Below are positions 44,938 to 55,920 of a DNA stretch of 64,000 nucleotides, one piece after another. Position numbers and translations under genes: made by a program. The stretch covers positions 682,001 to 746,000 of the forward strand of contig NZ_CP040986.1 of NCBI RefSeq assembly GCF_006364615.1, in the 5' to 3' direction. The notes beneath the pieces were generated by a model that was given only the letters and a program-made list of their open reading frames with translations, had not been told where the DNA came from and did not search any database. The DNA comes from Candidatus Methylopumilus rimovensis. GTDB taxonomy: Bacteria > Pseudomonadota > Gammaproteobacteria > Burkholderiales > Methylophilaceae. Position 1 is the stretch's first letter; every line of letters begins with the position of its first letter.

Positions 44938-45547
44938 CTTGAGTTTCCTTTATAAATTCTTGAATTTTAAGAGAATTTTTAATACCTTTTGATTCTTCAA
45001 CGCCGCCACTCACATCAACTGCGTATGGCTTAACCTTTTTGATGGCCTCTTTCACATTGTCTACTGTAAGACCACCTGCTAGAACAATAGGCTTAGAAAG
45101 CGAAAGTGGGATTAAATTCCAATCAAATGTTTGACCTGTGCCACCTTTGAGATACTCATGTGGTGCGTCAAGCAATAAGGCTTCTGCATCATAAAAACTC
45201 TTTTCATATTGTAACAAATCTACTGATAGCGAAACCGCAACGGCTTTAATATAAGGAAATTTGAATTGCCTGCAAAAGTCAGGGGTTTCATCGCCATGAA
45301 ACTGTAAAACATTTACCAATCCTGATTGTATTGCCTCTTTAATATAGGCAGGATCCGCATTAACAAAAAGGCCTACTTTAGTCACAAATGGTGGCAGCTC
45401 TTTAGCAAAGTCTTTAAATGCAGCTAAAGCAATATAACGTGGACTTTCTTTATAAAAAACAAAGCCAAGCGCATCGCAGCCAGCATGAATAGCAGCTTTT
45501 GCATCTTCTAAGCGCGTAATGCCACAAATTTTAATACGTGTTCTCAA
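44924..45547 (-). CDS. trpF: Phosphoribosylanthranilate isomerase
   Basis: This 207-residue TIM barrel performs the third step of the tryptophan pathway. It begins [19 protein letters not shown] with the catalytic cysteine, and carries [19 protein letters not shown] and [15 protein letters not shown], with the catalytic aspartate and the phosphate site. It is a stand-alone TrpF, not fused to TrpC. It overlaps trpB, and is 40 bases after truA. Confidence 0.95.
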   Translation of the reverse strand: MRTRIKICGITRLEDAKAAIHAGCDALGFVFYKESPRYIALAAFKDFAKELPPFVTKVGLFVNADPAYIKEAIQSGLVNVLQFHGDETPDFCRQFKFPYIKAVAVSLSVDLLQYEKSFYDAEALLLDAPHEYLKGGTGQTFDWNLIPLSLSKPIVLAGGLTVDNVKEAIKKVKPYAVDVSGGVEESKGIKNSLKIQEFIKETQDAAV

Positions 45548-45587
45548 TGTGAAATCAATTCAAGATGAAAGATGATCATTATAAGGA

Positions 45588-46394
45588 TTAACGATCTTGG
45601 CTTAAATGATTATTGTCAAAAATATTGACGGTTCGATGCGTAAAAGGAAATGCATAGCACGGATCATAATCAACACCGCACAAATAAAGGCCGTGAGGAG
45701 AAAAAGTAGGGGGTGATTTTTTTCTATCTTTTGATATCAATAGCTCGTTAATATATTCACTTGGGTAATTACCTTTACCAATATAGAGAATAGCCCCCAT
45801 CATATTTCTTATTTGATGATGCAGAAAACCATTCGCAGAAAACTTAAAAAGATAAAATGGGTGGTAATTTAAAATAGATGTGCGAGTGATCGTTCTTACA
45901 GGACCTTTAGCTTGACACTCTGAAGATCGAAACGCACTAAAATCATGTTCACCTTCAAAATATTGAATAGCCTTTTTCATCTTTTTAAAGTCAAGGTCAT
46001 CGTGAATCCATCCTGCTTTATTAGCCCATAGAGCAGACGGAAAAGAGGCGTTATACACTAAATATTCATAATGGCGTTGTGTTGCTGAATAACGCGCATG
46101 AAAGGTATCATCAACTTCTTGCGCCCATAACACTCGAATAGAAGATGGCAAGAAAGCATTAACACCTCTTATCCAAGCCGTCACAGGTCTCTCAATTGAA
46201 GTTTCAAAATGAATGATCTGAATAAGCGCATGAACACCGGTATCAGTCCTGCCTGATGCATAGGTATCTATTTTTTCTAACACAATGCTTTCAAGCGCTT
46301 TTTCAATTTCACCTTGAATAGAATCTACATCATTCTGTTTTTGCCATCCAGAATAATCAGAGCCATCATATTCAATACACAATGCGATTTTCAT
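45588..46394 (-). CDS. truA: tRNA pseudouridine(38-40) synthase
   Basis: The 268-residue TruA converts uridines 38-40 in the anticodon arm to pseudouridine. The catalytic aspartate is in ASGRTDTGVHAL (about residues 46-57). CIEYDGSDYSGWQKQ at the N-terminus and FLHHQIRNMMGAIL are conserved. The gene sits between the EcfT-like gene and trpF, as in many relatives (fimV-truA-trpF). Confidence 0.95.
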   Translation of the reverse strand: MKIALCIEYDGSDYSGWQKQNDVDSIQGEIEKALESIVLEKIDTYASGRTDTGVHALIQIIHFETSIERPVTAWIRGVNAFLPSSIRVLWAQEVDDTFHARYSATQRHYEYLVYNASFPSALWANKAGWIHDDLDFKKMKKAIQYFEGEHDFSAFRSSECQAKGPVRTITRTSILNYHPFYLFKFSANGFLHHQIRNMMGAILYIGKGNYPSEYINELLISKDRKKSPPTFSPHGLYLCGVDYDPCYAFPFTHRTVNIFDNNHLSQDR

Positions 46395-46400
46395 AAGGAT

Positions 46401-47024
46401 TTAAATATAAGAAATCACAAAAAATGTAATAGATACCATTGCAGAAATCATAACCATAGACAATGTATTAACTCTTTCCTCTTTTATTTCAATATAAGTA
46501 TGCTTTCTATGAGTTTTATTACTTGAATATAAGAGCAATGAAGACAAATCGTTAAAATTAAAACGCAGTTTGCGTTTCGATTGAAAAGTCTTAACATACT
46601 CCATAGTTAAGCAAAGACGAACAGCAAAAATTTTTGCATCAAGACCTAACGACCTTAATGGTTTAACTATTAAATAGAAAGTTTCAATTAAAGTCTGATA
46701 GCTCATGAATGAAATCATCATCGTAATAAGAGCGACTGAATTAATGAGACGCATAATTTGAGTTGTACCTAATAAAAGGCCTTCATAAGAAGGTGAAAAA
46801 TAAGCCCAAAGAACTATATACTCGCCCGGCGTATTAAATACATAAAGCAGAAAGGTAATGATAAGAAAAAATTTTAATCTAAGTATAAGTTTAGGAATTG
46901 AAAACTTTAAGAAAAAAGAAATGGCCAAAATAAAAAAGAGTAAATAAAGATTGAAGTTAAAGTTATATTTATTAATAAGCAATAAAGCACACAAAACAGC
47001 TACAAATTTAACTAATGCATGCAC
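46401..47024 (-). CDS. EcfT/CbiQ-like membrane protein
   Basis: The 207-residue protein has about five hydrophobic segments (residues 3-20, 28-42, 48-64, 85-105 and near the C-terminus) and a charged cytoplasmic loop (about residues 140-190). IETFYLIVKPLRSLGLDAKIFAVRL resembles the coupling-helix region of EcfT/CbiQ, the transmembrane subunit of ECF-type vitamin transporters. No EcfA ATPase or S-component gene is adjacent, so transport function is uncertain. It lies between fimV and truA with gaps under 15 bases. The family call is tentative. Confidence 0.6.
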   Translation of the reverse strand: MHALVKFVAVLCALLLINKYNFNFNLYLLFFILAISFFLKFSIPKLILRLKFFLIITFLLYVFNTPGEYIVLWAYFSPSYEGLLLGTTQIMRLINSVALITMMISFMSYQTLIETFYLIVKPLRSLGLDAKIFAVRLCLTMEYVKTFQSKRKLRFNFNDLSSLLLYSSNKTHRKHTYIEIKEERVNTLSMVMISAMVSITFFVISYI

Positions 47025-47038
47025 AATAATTTAATTGC

Positions 47039-48646
47039 TTAATCAAGATGAGTTGGCTTTTGATCTTTATCCGATAAATTAATTTCAATACCTGACAAAT
47101 TAACCTCATCTACACCGCTCTCTCCTTTAATTGAAGACACTTCAAGCTTATCATCATCCGTATTGATATAATCAATAAGCTCTTTTTGTTCCTGCTGTTT
47201 TTTTGTTTTAAAAACAAAAAGCATAATTAAAATTGCAAGAAGAACGCCTAAGAAAATAAATAATCCGCTAGATGATGAGACGCTAGAAACTTCTTTATCT
47301 GAAGCTAATTGTGCACTTGCATTTTCATCGATTGGGCCATCTGAGATAGACGATTTAAATGTTGTATCAGCAGGCGGTGTAACCTCATTTTTATTTGCAT
47401 CTAAGTCGTTAGGTTTACTAATAAGTGAATTTAAATCTGGTTTTGTTTCGACCACGGGGGCTTTGTTAGCCAAATCTTTAGTTTGATTGACTTGCTTCGA
47501 CTTTTCTTGAAGTTCAAATAAAGCTTGATTAGAAACAGCTAATATTTTTTTAGCATCAGCAAGTTCTTTTTCTAAGAGTACAATTTTTTGCTCGGCATCC
47601 TTAATGTTTTTCTCTAATGCTGTTTTATCGTCATTAATTTGATTAATTTCTTTTTGAACGACTTCTTTACTGTTCTTATCAACACTTAATGTATCTCCGG
47701 TCAATTTAATACGGGGTGCTGGTGTAATTGATTCACTTTGAACAACAGTTGCAGGGGTGACTGGTGCATCAGGCTTTGGAGAAATAATTTTTGGACTGGC
47801 CGCAACTGCTTCAGCTGTTTTTGAGCTAAATTTATTCCACTGTGCAGATTGAATTTTAATTTCAGCCATCGCCTTAGCATGACTTAAATTCATAAAATCA
47901 TCTTTTGTCGGCAAAACAATTTTCTGTCCAACTTCTAAACCATTAATATTTTTATTTGTAAAAGCAAGTTCATTAAGATTGAAAATACCTATCACCATCT
48001 GCTCAGTTGTAATGCCTGGTATTTTATTTTCACGGGCAATTTTGTAAATAGTATCTGCAGATTTAACTGTAATTGATTTTGCAGAAAAATCAGATGATTT
48101 ATTTTTTTCTAAAGATTTAGGACTGATTTTAACTTCTTTTTCAATTGCAGCTTTGTTTTTTTCAATACTTTCCTTCATATCCTTTTTGTCATTCATTAGA
48201 GGTGGGCTTGTCTTGTCGACGGCCACAATTTTCTCTTGTTGAATAATAGGGGTTTCTGGCGGATCAAGAAGTACCGTATATTCACGATAATTTCTTCCTT
48301 TAGCAGAGTCCACTTGAATGAGTAAATCTAAAAATGGTTCTGGGACAGGCTGAGTGCTTTTCAATTTTAGAACTGTGAGTCCTCTTTCATTTTTTTGTAA
48401 TTCAACAGAGATATTATTATGAATAGGAAGTCGCTCTATACCTTGCGATTCATAATTCTCTTTTGAAGCTAGCGATGTTTGAAGCTTTGATGCATCTTCA
48501 CCTGGCGCCAACATCATTTCAATTTCTGCGTTTAAAGGCTGACCTTGTGAAGATGTGACCACAATTTTGCCTAACTGCAATGCTTGCCCGATCAGCGGAA
48601 ATAAGAATACGAATAATAAAAGTAACTTTTTAATTTGTTTGCTCAT
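47039..48646 (-). CDS. fimV: FimV-like peptidoglycan-binding membrane protein
   Basis: The 535-residue protein has a signal peptide, the FimV N-terminal domain (LGKIVVTSSQGQPLNAEIEM, about residues 25-145), a LysM domain (about 195-252, SADTIYKIARENKIP), a long coiled-coil (340-385), one transmembrane helix (near 460-480, GLFIFLGVLLAILIMLFVF) and a short acidic cytoplasmic end. Pseudomonas FimV scaffolds polar secretin and type IV pili. This version is short and lacks the large TPR-containing cytoplasmic region. The neighbours asd, truA and trpF are the usual ones. Confidence 0.88.
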   Translation of the reverse strand: MSKQIKKLLLLFVFLFPLIGQALQLGKIVVTSSQGQPLNAEIEMMLAPGEDASKLQTSLASKENYESQGIERLPIHNNISVELQKNERGLTVLKLKSTQPVPEPFLDLLIQVDSAKGRNYREYTVLLDPPETPIIQQEKIVAVDKTSPPLMNDKKDMKESIEKNKAAIEKEVKISPKSLEKNKSSDFSAKSITVKSADTIYKIARENKIPGITTEQMVIGIFNLNELAFTNKNINGLEVGQKIVLPTKDDFMNLSHAKAMAEIKIQSAQWNKFSSKTAEAVAASPKIISPKPDAPVTPATVVQSESITPAPRIKLTGDTLSVDKNSKEVVQKEINQINDDKTALEKNIKDAEQKIVLLEKELADAKKILAVSNQALFELQEKSKQVNQTKDLANKAPVVETKPDLNSLISKPNDLDANKNEVTPPADTTFKSSISDGPIDENASAQLASDKEVSSVSSSSGLFIFLGVLLAILIMLFVFKTKKQQEQKELIDYINTDDDKLEVSSIKGESGVDEVNLSGIEINLSDKDQKPTHLD

Positions 48647-48651
48647 AAATT

Positions 48652-49770
48652 TTATTTAATGGATTTAATAAGTATTCTTAAAACACGTCTAAGTGGTTCT
48701 GCCGCTCCCCAGAGCAATTGATCGCCGACAGTAAAAGCTGATATATATTCGGGACCCATATTAAGCTTTCTAATTCTCCCTACAGGAATAAAAAGCTTAC
48801 CTGAAACTGCTGCAGGACTTAATTCTTTCATTGAGATTTCACGCTCATTCGGTATTAATTTAACCCAGGCATTTGCATTGCTTATAGTTTCATTAATTTC
48901 TTCTAAGGAAATATTCTTTTTTAATTTAACTGTTAAAGCTTGACTGTGGCACCGCATTGCACCTATGCGAACACATAATCCTTCTATGACAACAGGATTA
49001 TTTTCTCTTCCGAGAATCTTATTAGTTTCAGCTGAGCCCTTCCATTCTTCTTTACTTTGACCGTTATTTAAATCTTTATCAATCCATGGAATTAAACTGC
49101 CTGCTAAAGGTACGCCAAAGTTATCTATTGGAAAATCCTGCGATTTAAGCGTAGACGAAACATTTCGATCAATATCTAAGATAGACGTCTTAGGATCCTC
49201 AATTAAGTCTTTTGCATGATTAAAAATAGTACCCATTTGCGAAATGAGCTCTCTCATATTTTGTGCCCCAGCTCCACTAGCAGCTTGATAGGTCATCGAT
49301 GAAACCCACTCAACAAGATCTCTCTTAAAAAGTCCGTCGAGCGCCAATAACATAAGCGATACAGTGCAGTTACCGCCAATCCAATTTTTATTACCTTTTT
49401 TGAATGCTGATTCAATAAGATCACCATTCAATGGATCTAAAATAATCACCGCATCTTTTTCCATTCTTAATGTAGAAGCTGCATCTATCCAATGCCCCTC
49501 CCATCCCGAATCTCTTAATTTTGGATATATAGCTGATGTATAGTCGCCACCTTGGCACGAAAGAATAATATCCATAGCTGCCAAATCTTTAACATCATGT
49601 GCATCCTTTAATGAACTATGACTTCCGGAAAAAGATGGCGCTGCTTTTCCTGTTTGCGAAGTTGAGAAGAAAGTTGAGTCAAATTCCTTGAAATCACTTT
49701 CCTCTTGCATTCTCTGCATAAGGACTGAACCCACCATACCTCTCCAACCTACAAAGCCCACTCGAATCAT
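48652..49770 (-). CDS. asd: Aspartate-semialdehyde dehydrogenase
   Basis: The 372-residue enzyme reduces aspartyl phosphate to the semialdehyde, feeding lysine/diaminopimelate, methionine and threonine. [18 protein letters not shown] is the NADP-binding start; the catalytic cysteine is in [17 protein letters not shown] (about residue 134), and the active-site histidine is in [15 protein letters not shown]. It is the proteobacterial type I enzyme. It follows leuB by 19 bases. Confidence 0.96.
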   Translation of the reverse strand: MIRVGFVGWRGMVGSVLMQRMQEESDFKEFDSTFFSTSQTGKAAPSFSGSHSSLKDAHDVKDLAAMDIILSCQGGDYTSAIYPKLRDSGWEGHWIDAASTLRMEKDAVIILDPLNGDLIESAFKKGNKNWIGGNCTVSLMLLALDGLFKRDLVEWVSSMTYQAASGAGAQNMRELISQMGTIFNHAKDLIEDPKTSILDIDRNVSSTLKSQDFPIDNFGVPLAGSLIPWIDKDLNNGQSKEEWKGSAETNKILGRENNPVVIEGLCVRIGAMRCHSQALTVKLKKNISLEEINETISNANAWVKLIPNEREISMKELSPAAVSGKLFIPVGRIRKLNMGPEYISAFTVGDQLLWGAAEPLRRVLRILIKSIK

Positions 49771-49789
49771 TAAATATCCTATTCTTTAA

Positions 49790-50848
49790 TTATTTAAGAG
49801 CTGCAATCACTGCCTCACCCATTTCACTACAACTTACTTTTTTATCCCCGTCAGAATAAATATCTGCTGTTCGAAAACCTTGACTCAATGCTTTCTTAAC
49901 TGCTGACTCAATTTTGTTTGCATTTTTTTCGTCACTGAATGTATATCTAAACATCATGGCTACAGATAAAATGGTCGCAAGCGGATTTGCAATATTTTTT
50001 CCTGCAATATCAGGCGCTGAACCATGGCTGGGTTCATACATGCCTTTATTATTACTATCAAGTGATGCAGATGGAAGCATGCCGATTGACCCTGTTAACA
50101 TCGAAGCTTCGTCAGACAAAATGTCACCGAAAATATTTCCAGTTACTAACACATCAAATTGTTTTGGATTTTTAATAAGTTGCATCGCTGCATTATCAAC
50201 ATACATATGTGTCAACTCAACTTCAGGATATTCTTTTGAGAGGTCGATCATAATTTGACGCCATAATTCTGTGGTTTCTAAAACATTTGCTTTGTCAACT
50301 GAACATAACTTCTTTGATCGTTTCATTGCAATCTGAAATGCTACATGAGCGATACGTTTAATTTCAGATTCTGAATAGCGCATTGTATTGATACCTTCAC
50401 GCTCTCCTTTTTCATTTGTATGAATACCTCGTGGCTGGCCAAAATAAATATCACCTGTCAATTCTCGAACAATCATAATATCAAGATTAGAAACAATCTC
50501 GGCTTTAAGTGTAGAAGCACCCACCAGCTCAGGATATAAAATTGCTGGCCTTAAGTTAGCGAATAAATTAAGTTCTTTTCTGATACGAAGAAGTCCGCGC
50601 TCAGGTCTTTTATCTCTTGGCAGAGTGTCATATTTCCAATCCCCTACAGCACCCAAAAGAACTGCGTCAGATTTAATTGCTAAATCAAGTGTTGAATCGG
50701 GCAGTGGGTCGCCAAATTTTTCATAGCCAGCTCCGCCAATAGGAGCTTCCACTAACTCTGCGCCCACATTAAGAGCTTTTAATACATCAACCGCTTGATT
50801 TGTAATCTCGGGACCAATGCCATCGCCAGGTAATATTGCAATTTTCAT
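49790..50848 (-). CDS. leuB: 3-isopropylmalate dehydrogenase
   Basis: The 352-residue NAD-dependent decarboxylating dehydrogenase performs the third step of leucine synthesis. [20 protein letters not shown] is the N-terminus; [15 protein letters not shown] and the metal-binding [19 protein letters not shown] are conserved. It follows leuD by 23 bases in a leuC-leuD-leuB order. leuA is not in the window. Confidence 0.96.
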   Translation of the reverse strand: MKIAILPGDGIGPEITNQAVDVLKALNVGAELVEAPIGGAGYEKFGDPLPDSTLDLAIKSDAVLLGAVGDWKYDTLPRDKRPERGLLRIRKELNLFANLRPAILYPELVGASTLKAEIVSNLDIMIVRELTGDIYFGQPRGIHTNEKGEREGINTMRYSESEIKRIAHVAFQIAMKRSKKLCSVDKANVLETTELWRQIMIDLSKEYPEVELTHMYVDNAAMQLIKNPKQFDVLVTGNIFGDILSDEASMLTGSIGMLPSASLDSNNKGMYEPSHGSAPDIAGKNIANPLATILSVAMMFRYTFSDEKNANKIESAVKKALSQGFRTADIYSDGDKKVSCSEMGEAVIAALK

Positions 50849-50871
50849 TTTATTTAAAAAATCTTTCTAAT

Positions 50872-51507
50872 TTAAAGTAGCCATGAATTTTTTTGGTAGT
50901 AATCTTGCTCAAATGCTTTAATACTCTCGCTATGCTGCATTGTTAATCCAATATCATCTAATCCATGTATTAAACAATGCTTTCTAAATGCATCTACTTG
51001 AAAACTTATTTTTTCATTTGAAGGCATCACAATAAATTGATTTTCTAAATCAATTGTTAATACATAACCTTTATTTGCATAAATAGATTTAAATAAAAAA
51101 TCGATTGTTTCATTTGGCAATACGATAGGTAACAAACCATTTTTAAAACAATTGCTAAAGAAAATATCAGCAAAACTAGGCGCTAAAATCGCTCTAAACC
51201 CATAGTCTTCGATTGCCCATGGTGCATGTTCTCGACTTGAGCCACAACCAAAATTCTCTCGCACAATCAAAATAGAAGCCTTTTCATATGGGGTCTGATT
51301 TAGTACAAATTCCGGATTTTTTTTCCTTTGAGTTAAATCCATGCCTGGCTCGCCGTGATCAAGATATCGCCACTCATCAAATAAATGAGGGCCAAAACCT
51401 GTTTTCTTAATCGACTTCAGAAATTGTTTGGGAATAATTGCATCCGTATCTACATTCGCACGATCAAGAGGGGCGACAATACCAGTATGAGTAATAAATG
51501 GATTCAT
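50872..51507 (-). CDS. leuD: Isopropylmalate isomerase small subunit
   Basis: The 211-residue aconitase-swivel subunit carries [16 protein letters not shown] and [15 protein letters not shown], the substrate-recognition loop. With LeuC it isomerises 2- and 3-isopropylmalate. It starts three bases after the leuC stop. Length is typical of the proteobacterial LeuD. Confidence 0.96.
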   Translation of the reverse strand: MNPFITHTGIVAPLDRANVDTDAIIPKQFLKSIKKTGFGPHLFDEWRYLDHGEPGMDLTQRKKNPEFVLNQTPYEKASILIVRENFGCGSSREHAPWAIEDYGFRAILAPSFADIFFSNCFKNGLLPIVLPNETIDFLFKSIYANKGYVLTIDLENQFIVMPSNEKISFQVDAFRKHCLIHGLDDIGLTMQHSESIKAFEQDYYQKNSWLL

Positions 51508-51510
51508 AAA

Positions 51511-52914
51511 TTAATTTAAAGATCTTATATCTACAAAATGGCCATGAATACCAGCAGCAGCAGCCATCGATGGACTTACAAGGTGCGTTCTGCCACCCTG
51601 ACCTTGTCGACCCTCAAAATTTCTATTAGAAGTTGATGCGCAACGCTCGCCTGGATTTAACCTATCAGCATTCATTGCCAAACACATCGAGCAGCCAGGC
51701 TCTCTCCATTCAAAGCCTGCTTCTATAAAGATTTGATCCAAACCTTCTTTTTCAGCTTGAAGTTTTACAAGACCTGATCCAGGAACTGCTAGCGCCAACT
51801 TAATATTTTGGGCAATTTTTTTCCCCTTAAGAACGTTGGCAGCTTCTCGCAAATCTTCTATACGCGAATTAGTGCATGACCCAATAAAAATTTTATCAAT
51901 TTGAATTTGATTGATTGGAAGATTGGGTTCGAGACCCATATAAGCAAGCGCATCCTCAATACTTTTTCTTTTTGAAGGGTCGTTTTCATTTTTGGGATCA
52001 GGCGTCATACCTTCTATACTTACAACCATTTCAGGCGAAGTTCCCCATGTAACTTGCGGAAGGATTTCACTTCCATTAAGCATGACTACTTTATCGAATT
52101 TTGCATCTTTATCGCTATGTAATGTTTTCCAATAAGCTTTTGCTTTTTCAAGAGCTTCACCTTTAGGTGAAAAAGGTCTATTTTCAACATAAGACATCGT
52201 GACATTGTCTACTGCTACCATTCCAGCTCTAGCACCAGCTTCAATCGCCATATTACAAAGCGTCATTCTACCTTCCATAGAAAGAGAACGAATAGACTCA
52301 CCAGTAAATTCAATCGCATAACCTGTGCCACCTGCTGTTCCAATTTTCCCAATCAAGGCTAAAGCAATATCCTTTGCCGTAATGCCTTTATTTAATTTTC
52401 CTTCTACACGCACTTCCATTGTCTTGAATTTTTTTAAGAGTAAGCATTGAGTAGCTAATACATGTTCAACTTCAGAAGTGCCGATACCCATTGCAAGTGC
52501 ACCGAATGCTCCATGTGTACTTGTATGAGAGTCACCGCATACAATTGTCATGCCTGGTAATGTACTTCCTTGCTCAGGTCCGATAACATGAACAATGCCT
52601 TGGCGATTGTCATTCATAGGAAATTGAGTCAATCCAAAATACTTACAATTTTCATCAAGCGTTTCAACTTGAATTTTTGAAATAGGATCAGAAATACCAA
52701 GCGATCGATCTGTCGTAGGAACATTATGATCAGGAACTGCAAGAATGGATTTATTTCTCCATACAGGCCTATGATTAATTCTTAAGCCTTCAAATGCCTG
52801 CGGACTTGTGACTTCATGAACAAGATGACGATCAATGTATATGAGATAAGTGCCAGCATCTTCTCTAACAATATGGCTCTCAAATAATTTTTCATAGAGT
52901 GTTTTAGCTTGCAT
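51511..52914 (-). CDS. leuC: Isopropylmalate isomerase large subunit
   Basis: The 467-residue [4Fe-4S] dehydratase has the cluster cysteines in [17 protein letters not shown] and [31 protein letters not shown] and the C-terminal [19 protein letters not shown] are also conserved. It begins eight bases after the yajQ stop and heads leuCDB. No leader peptide rich in leucine codons was noticed. Confidence 0.96.
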   Translation of the reverse strand: MQAKTLYEKLFESHIVREDAGTYLIYIDRHLVHEVTSPQAFEGLRINHRPVWRNKSILAVPDHNVPTTDRSLGISDPISKIQVETLDENCKYFGLTQFPMNDNRQGIVHVIGPEQGSTLPGMTIVCGDSHTSTHGAFGALAMGIGTSEVEHVLATQCLLLKKFKTMEVRVEGKLNKGITAKDIALALIGKIGTAGGTGYAIEFTGESIRSLSMEGRMTLCNMAIEAGARAGMVAVDNVTMSYVENRPFSPKGEALEKAKAYWKTLHSDKDAKFDKVVMLNGSEILPQVTWGTSPEMVVSIEGMTPDPKNENDPSKRKSIEDALAYMGLEPNLPINQIQIDKIFIGSCTNSRIEDLREAANVLKGKKIAQNIKLALAVPGSGLVKLQAEKEGLDQIFIEAGFEWREPGCSMCLAMNADRLNPGERCASTSNRNFEGRQGQGGRTHLVSPSMAAAAGIHGHFVDIRSLN

Positions 52915-52922
52915 GCGTTTAA

Positions 52923-53417
52923 CTAATCTCTAAAGTTTCCAAATTCCAATGGAAAATCAGTAATACTTTTTTTAACGAATGCTATAGCGTCTTGTAGGTT
53001 ATCTCTTTTAGCGCCTGACACACGAACACTTTCACCTTGGATAGCTGCCTGAACTTTAAGTCCACTATCTTTAAGTAATTTAACAATTTTTTTTGCAAGT
53101 TCGCTATCAATGCCTGATTTTAATTTCAAAACCTGTTTTACTTTATTTCCAGATACAGTTTGAATATCTTGAGGATCAAGTCTTTTGGAGCTATCAGCTT
53201 CTTTCTTTTCCATAGCAGGCAATAAAATATCCTTGATTTGGCCTAATTGAAAATCAGAATCACCATAAAGTGTAATAGTTAATTCTTTTTCTGAAAATTC
53301 AACTTTTGCACTCGTACCTTTAAAGTCGTATCGATTGATAATCATTCGAGATGCGACATCAATAGAATTGTTTAAATTAGCCATATTTACTTCGGATGAA
53401 ATATCAAAAGATGGCAT
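52923..53417 (-). CDS. yajQ: YajQ family nucleotide-binding protein
   Basis: The 164-residue DUF520 protein has two ferredoxin-like halves. It begins [20 protein letters not shown] and ends [14 protein letters not shown], the standard termini. Members bind tRNA/nucleotides, and some bind cyclic di-GMP and act with a LysR regulator; no such partner is adjacent here. It lies between ppnP and leuC in the long minus-strand run. Confidence 0.92.
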   Translation of the reverse strand: MPSFDISSEVNMANLNNSIDVASRMIINRYDFKGTSAKVEFSEKELTITLYGDSDFQLGQIKDILLPAMEKKEADSSKRLDPQDIQTVSGNKVKQVLKLKSGIDSELAKKIVKLLKDSGLKVQAAIQGESVRVSGAKRDNLQDAIAFVKKSITDFPLEFGNFRD

Positions 53418-53445
53418 ATGAAATCTCCTTGCTTAATAAAATTAC

Positions 53446-53757
53446 TTATTCAAAATGACAAACGTAGTGAAGCGTATCTGTTGTCTCAATTTCAAAAGAT
53501 GAATTTGCAGGCACAGAAAATTTTTGATCTTCTTTATATTCCGTCCAATCAGAAGCGCCTTGCAATTTCACCCGACAGTGTCCAGCTAGAATTTCCATAA
53601 CTTCAGCTGCTTGCGTATTGAAGGTTAATGAACTTGGAAAAATGACACCAATCGTACTTCTTGTTCCGTTTGGAAGAAGAATAGTATGGCTTACACATTT
53701 ACCATCAAAATAAATATTTGCTTTTTTCTTTACACTTACATTGTCAAATTGAGCCAT
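53446..53757 (-). CDS. ppnP: Pyrimidine/purine nucleoside phosphorylase PpnP
   Basis: The 103-residue single-domain cupin (formerly YaiE, DUF1255) cleaves diverse nucleosides with phosphate. [20 protein letters not shown] and [17 protein letters not shown] form the barrel, with the conserved C-terminal [11 protein letters not shown]. It starts ten bases after argG and is followed by yajQ. Substrate range cannot be inferred from sequence. Confidence 0.88.
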   Translation of the reverse strand: MAQFDNVSVKKKANIYFDGKCVSHTILLPNGTRSTIGVIFPSSLTFNTQAAEVMEILAGHCRVKLQGASDWTEYKEDQKFSVPANSSFEIETTDTLHYVCHFE

Positions 53758-53767
53758 TTAATTCACC

Positions 53768-54982
53768 TTATTTTTTAATTTTTGCTGCGATTCTCATTCT
53801 TAAAGCATTGAGTTTAATAAAACCTGCTGCATCTTTTTGGTCATACGCGCCTTGATCATCTTCAAATGTTGCAATCGAAGTATCGAAAAGTGAGTCTGTT
53901 TCACTGTCTCTTCCAATTATGGTGACGTTACCTTTATAGAGTTTCAATTTAACCCAGCCATTCACGTTTATTTGGGTGTGGTCAATCAAAGTTTGCAATG
54001 CAAGTCTCTCTGGACTCCACCAATAACCGTTATAAATTAGAGAAGCAAATCTTGGCATCAAGTCATCTTTAAGATGAGCTACTTCACGATCTAATGTAAT
54101 AGACTCAATCGCTCGATGAGCTTTTAATAAAATAGTACCACCGGGAGTTTCATAGCAACCTCGAGATTTCATACCGACATATCGATTCTCAACAAGATCT
54201 AATCGTCCTATGCCATGCTTTCCACCCAATTGATTTAGCGCAGCTAATAATTCATGCGCTTTCATAGCTTTGCCATTAAGACTTATTGGATCACCTTTTT
54301 CGAATTTAATCTCGACAGTTTCAGATACATTTGGTGCTTTTTCAGGACTAACAGTCCAGCGCCACATATCTTCTTCGGGTTCCGCACCTGGATTTTCTAA
54401 GTGACGCCCCTCATAAGAAATATGTAATAAGTTAGCATCCATGCTATATGGACTACCGCCTTTTTTATGTTTCATTTCAACCGCAATGTTATTTTTTTCA
54501 GCATACTGAAGTAATTTTTCTCGGCTCAGTAAATCCCACTCACGCCATGGTGCAATAATTTTAATGTCAGGATTAAGCGCATACGCGCCTAATTCAAAAC
54601 GAACTTGATCATTACCTTTACCTGTCGCGCCATGAGAAATAGCATCAGCATTAGTTTTTCTAGCTAGCTCTATTAAGCGTTTAGCGATAAGCGGTCTCGC
54701 AATTGAGGTACCGAGGAGATATTCGCCCTCATAAATTGTATTCGCTCTAAACATAGGAAATACAAAATCTCGAACAAATTCTTCTTTTAAATCTTCGATA
54801 AAGATTTCTTTAACGCCTGCTGCTTTAGCTTTTTCTCTTGCAGGCTCTAATTCATCGCCTTGACCTAAGTCAGCTGTAAAAGTAACGACTTCGCATTGGT
54901 AAGTTTCTTGAAGCCATTTCAAAATAACAGACGTGTCTAATCCGCCCGAGTAAGCTAAAACAACTTTTTTAATATCACTCAT
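53768..54982 (-). CDS. argG: Argininosuccinate synthase
   Basis: The 404-residue enzyme joins citrulline and aspartate with ATP. The PP-loop [17 protein letters not shown] is at residues 9-25; [20 protein letters not shown] and [19 protein letters not shown] are conserved. It is of the short argG type. Its ATG overlaps the argF stop by eight bases, so translation is coupled. Confidence 0.97.
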   Translation of the reverse strand: MSDIKKVVLAYSGGLDTSVILKWLQETYQCEVVTFTADLGQGDELEPAREKAKAAGVKEIFIEDLKEEFVRDFVFPMFRANTIYEGEYLLGTSIARPLIAKRLIELARKTNADAISHGATGKGNDQVRFELGAYALNPDIKIIAPWREWDLLSREKLLQYAEKNNIAVEMKHKKGGSPYSMDANLLHISYEGRHLENPGAEPEEDMWRWTVSPEKAPNVSETVEIKFEKGDPISLNGKAMKAHELLAALNQLGGKHGIGRLDLVENRYVGMKSRGCYETPGGTILLKAHRAIESITLDREVAHLKDDLMPRFASLIYNGYWWSPERLALQTLIDHTQINVNGWVKLKLYKGNVTIIGRDSETDSLFDTSIATFEDDQGAYDQKDAAGFIKLNALRMRIAAKIKK

Positions 54983-55898
54983 TTTTCATTTTTCCTAATA
55001 ATAGGTACTCCATCAATGCTTTCTGAACATGAAGGCGGTTCTCAGCCTCATCCCATACTGCGCTTTGAGGGCCATCAATGACTTCTGCAGTCACCTCTTC
55101 GCCTCGATGAGCAGGAAGGCAGTGCATAAACAAAGCATCTGAGGATGCCACTGACATCATTTCTTGGTCTACTTGCCAGTCTGCAAAGTCTTTCAAACGC
55201 TCTTCGTTTTCAGATTCAAATCCCATGCTGGTCCATACGTCAGTTGTGACAATATCTGCATCTTTTGCAGCATCCATAGGATCTTCAAATTCTTCAAAAT
55301 GTTTATCGCCATACAAGCCTGCTCGCTCGACTTCAACTTCATAACCTTTAGGTGTTGAAACATGTACATTAAAATCTAAAACTTCAGCAGCTTGTAACCA
55401 CGTATTGCATACGTTATTAGAGTCACCAATCCAAGCAATTGTTTTGCCTTGAATAGAACCTTTATGTTCGATGTAGGTAAAAATATCAGCTAGAATTTGG
55501 CATGGATGATATTCGTTAGTTAATCCATTAATCACAGGCACTCTTGAATTTTGTGCAAATCGGTCAATGATATCCTGCTCAAATGTTCTAATCATTACAA
55601 GGTCACACATTCTTGAAATTACTTGTCCCGCATCTTCAACAGGCTCTCCTCTTCCGAGCTGAGAATCTCTCGTATTTAAATAAATTGCTGAACCGCCAAG
55701 CTGTTGAATACCTGCCTCAAAAGATAATCTTGTTCGCGTGCTTGCTTTTTCAAAGATCATCACTAGAGTTCTGTCGACAAGAGGCCAATACTGCTTGTAT
55801 TCTTTAAATTGTTTTTTAATCCAACTTGCTCTCGCGAAAATATATTCAAACTCATCTCGCTTGAGATCGTTAAATCTTAAAAAATGTTTTGTTTTCAT
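54975..55898 (-). CDS. argF: Ornithine carbamoyltransferase
   Basis: The 307-residue enzyme makes citrulline from ornithine and carbamoyl phosphate. The carbamoyl-phosphate loop is [15 protein letters not shown] (about residues 49-63); HPCQILAD and the ornithine/citrulline loop [12 protein letters not shown] are present. It lies 22 bases after argD and overlaps argG, forming argD-argF-argG. Confidence 0.97.
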   Translation of the reverse strand: MKTKHFLRFNDLKRDEFEYIFARASWIKKQFKEYKQYWPLVDRTLVMIFEKASTRTRLSFEAGIQQLGGSAIYLNTRDSQLGRGEPVEDAGQVISRMCDLVMIRTFEQDIIDRFAQNSRVPVINGLTNEYHPCQILADIFTYIEHKGSIQGKTIAWIGDSNNVCNTWLQAAEVLDFNVHVSTPKGYEVEVERAGLYGDKHFEEFEDPMDAAKDADIVTTDVWTSMGFESENEERLKDFADWQVDQEMMSVASSDALFMHCLPAHRGEEVTAEVIDGPQSAVWDEAENRLHVQKALMEYLLLGKMKNE

Positions 55899-55920
55899 AA
55901 AATTAATTCTATTTAAAACT

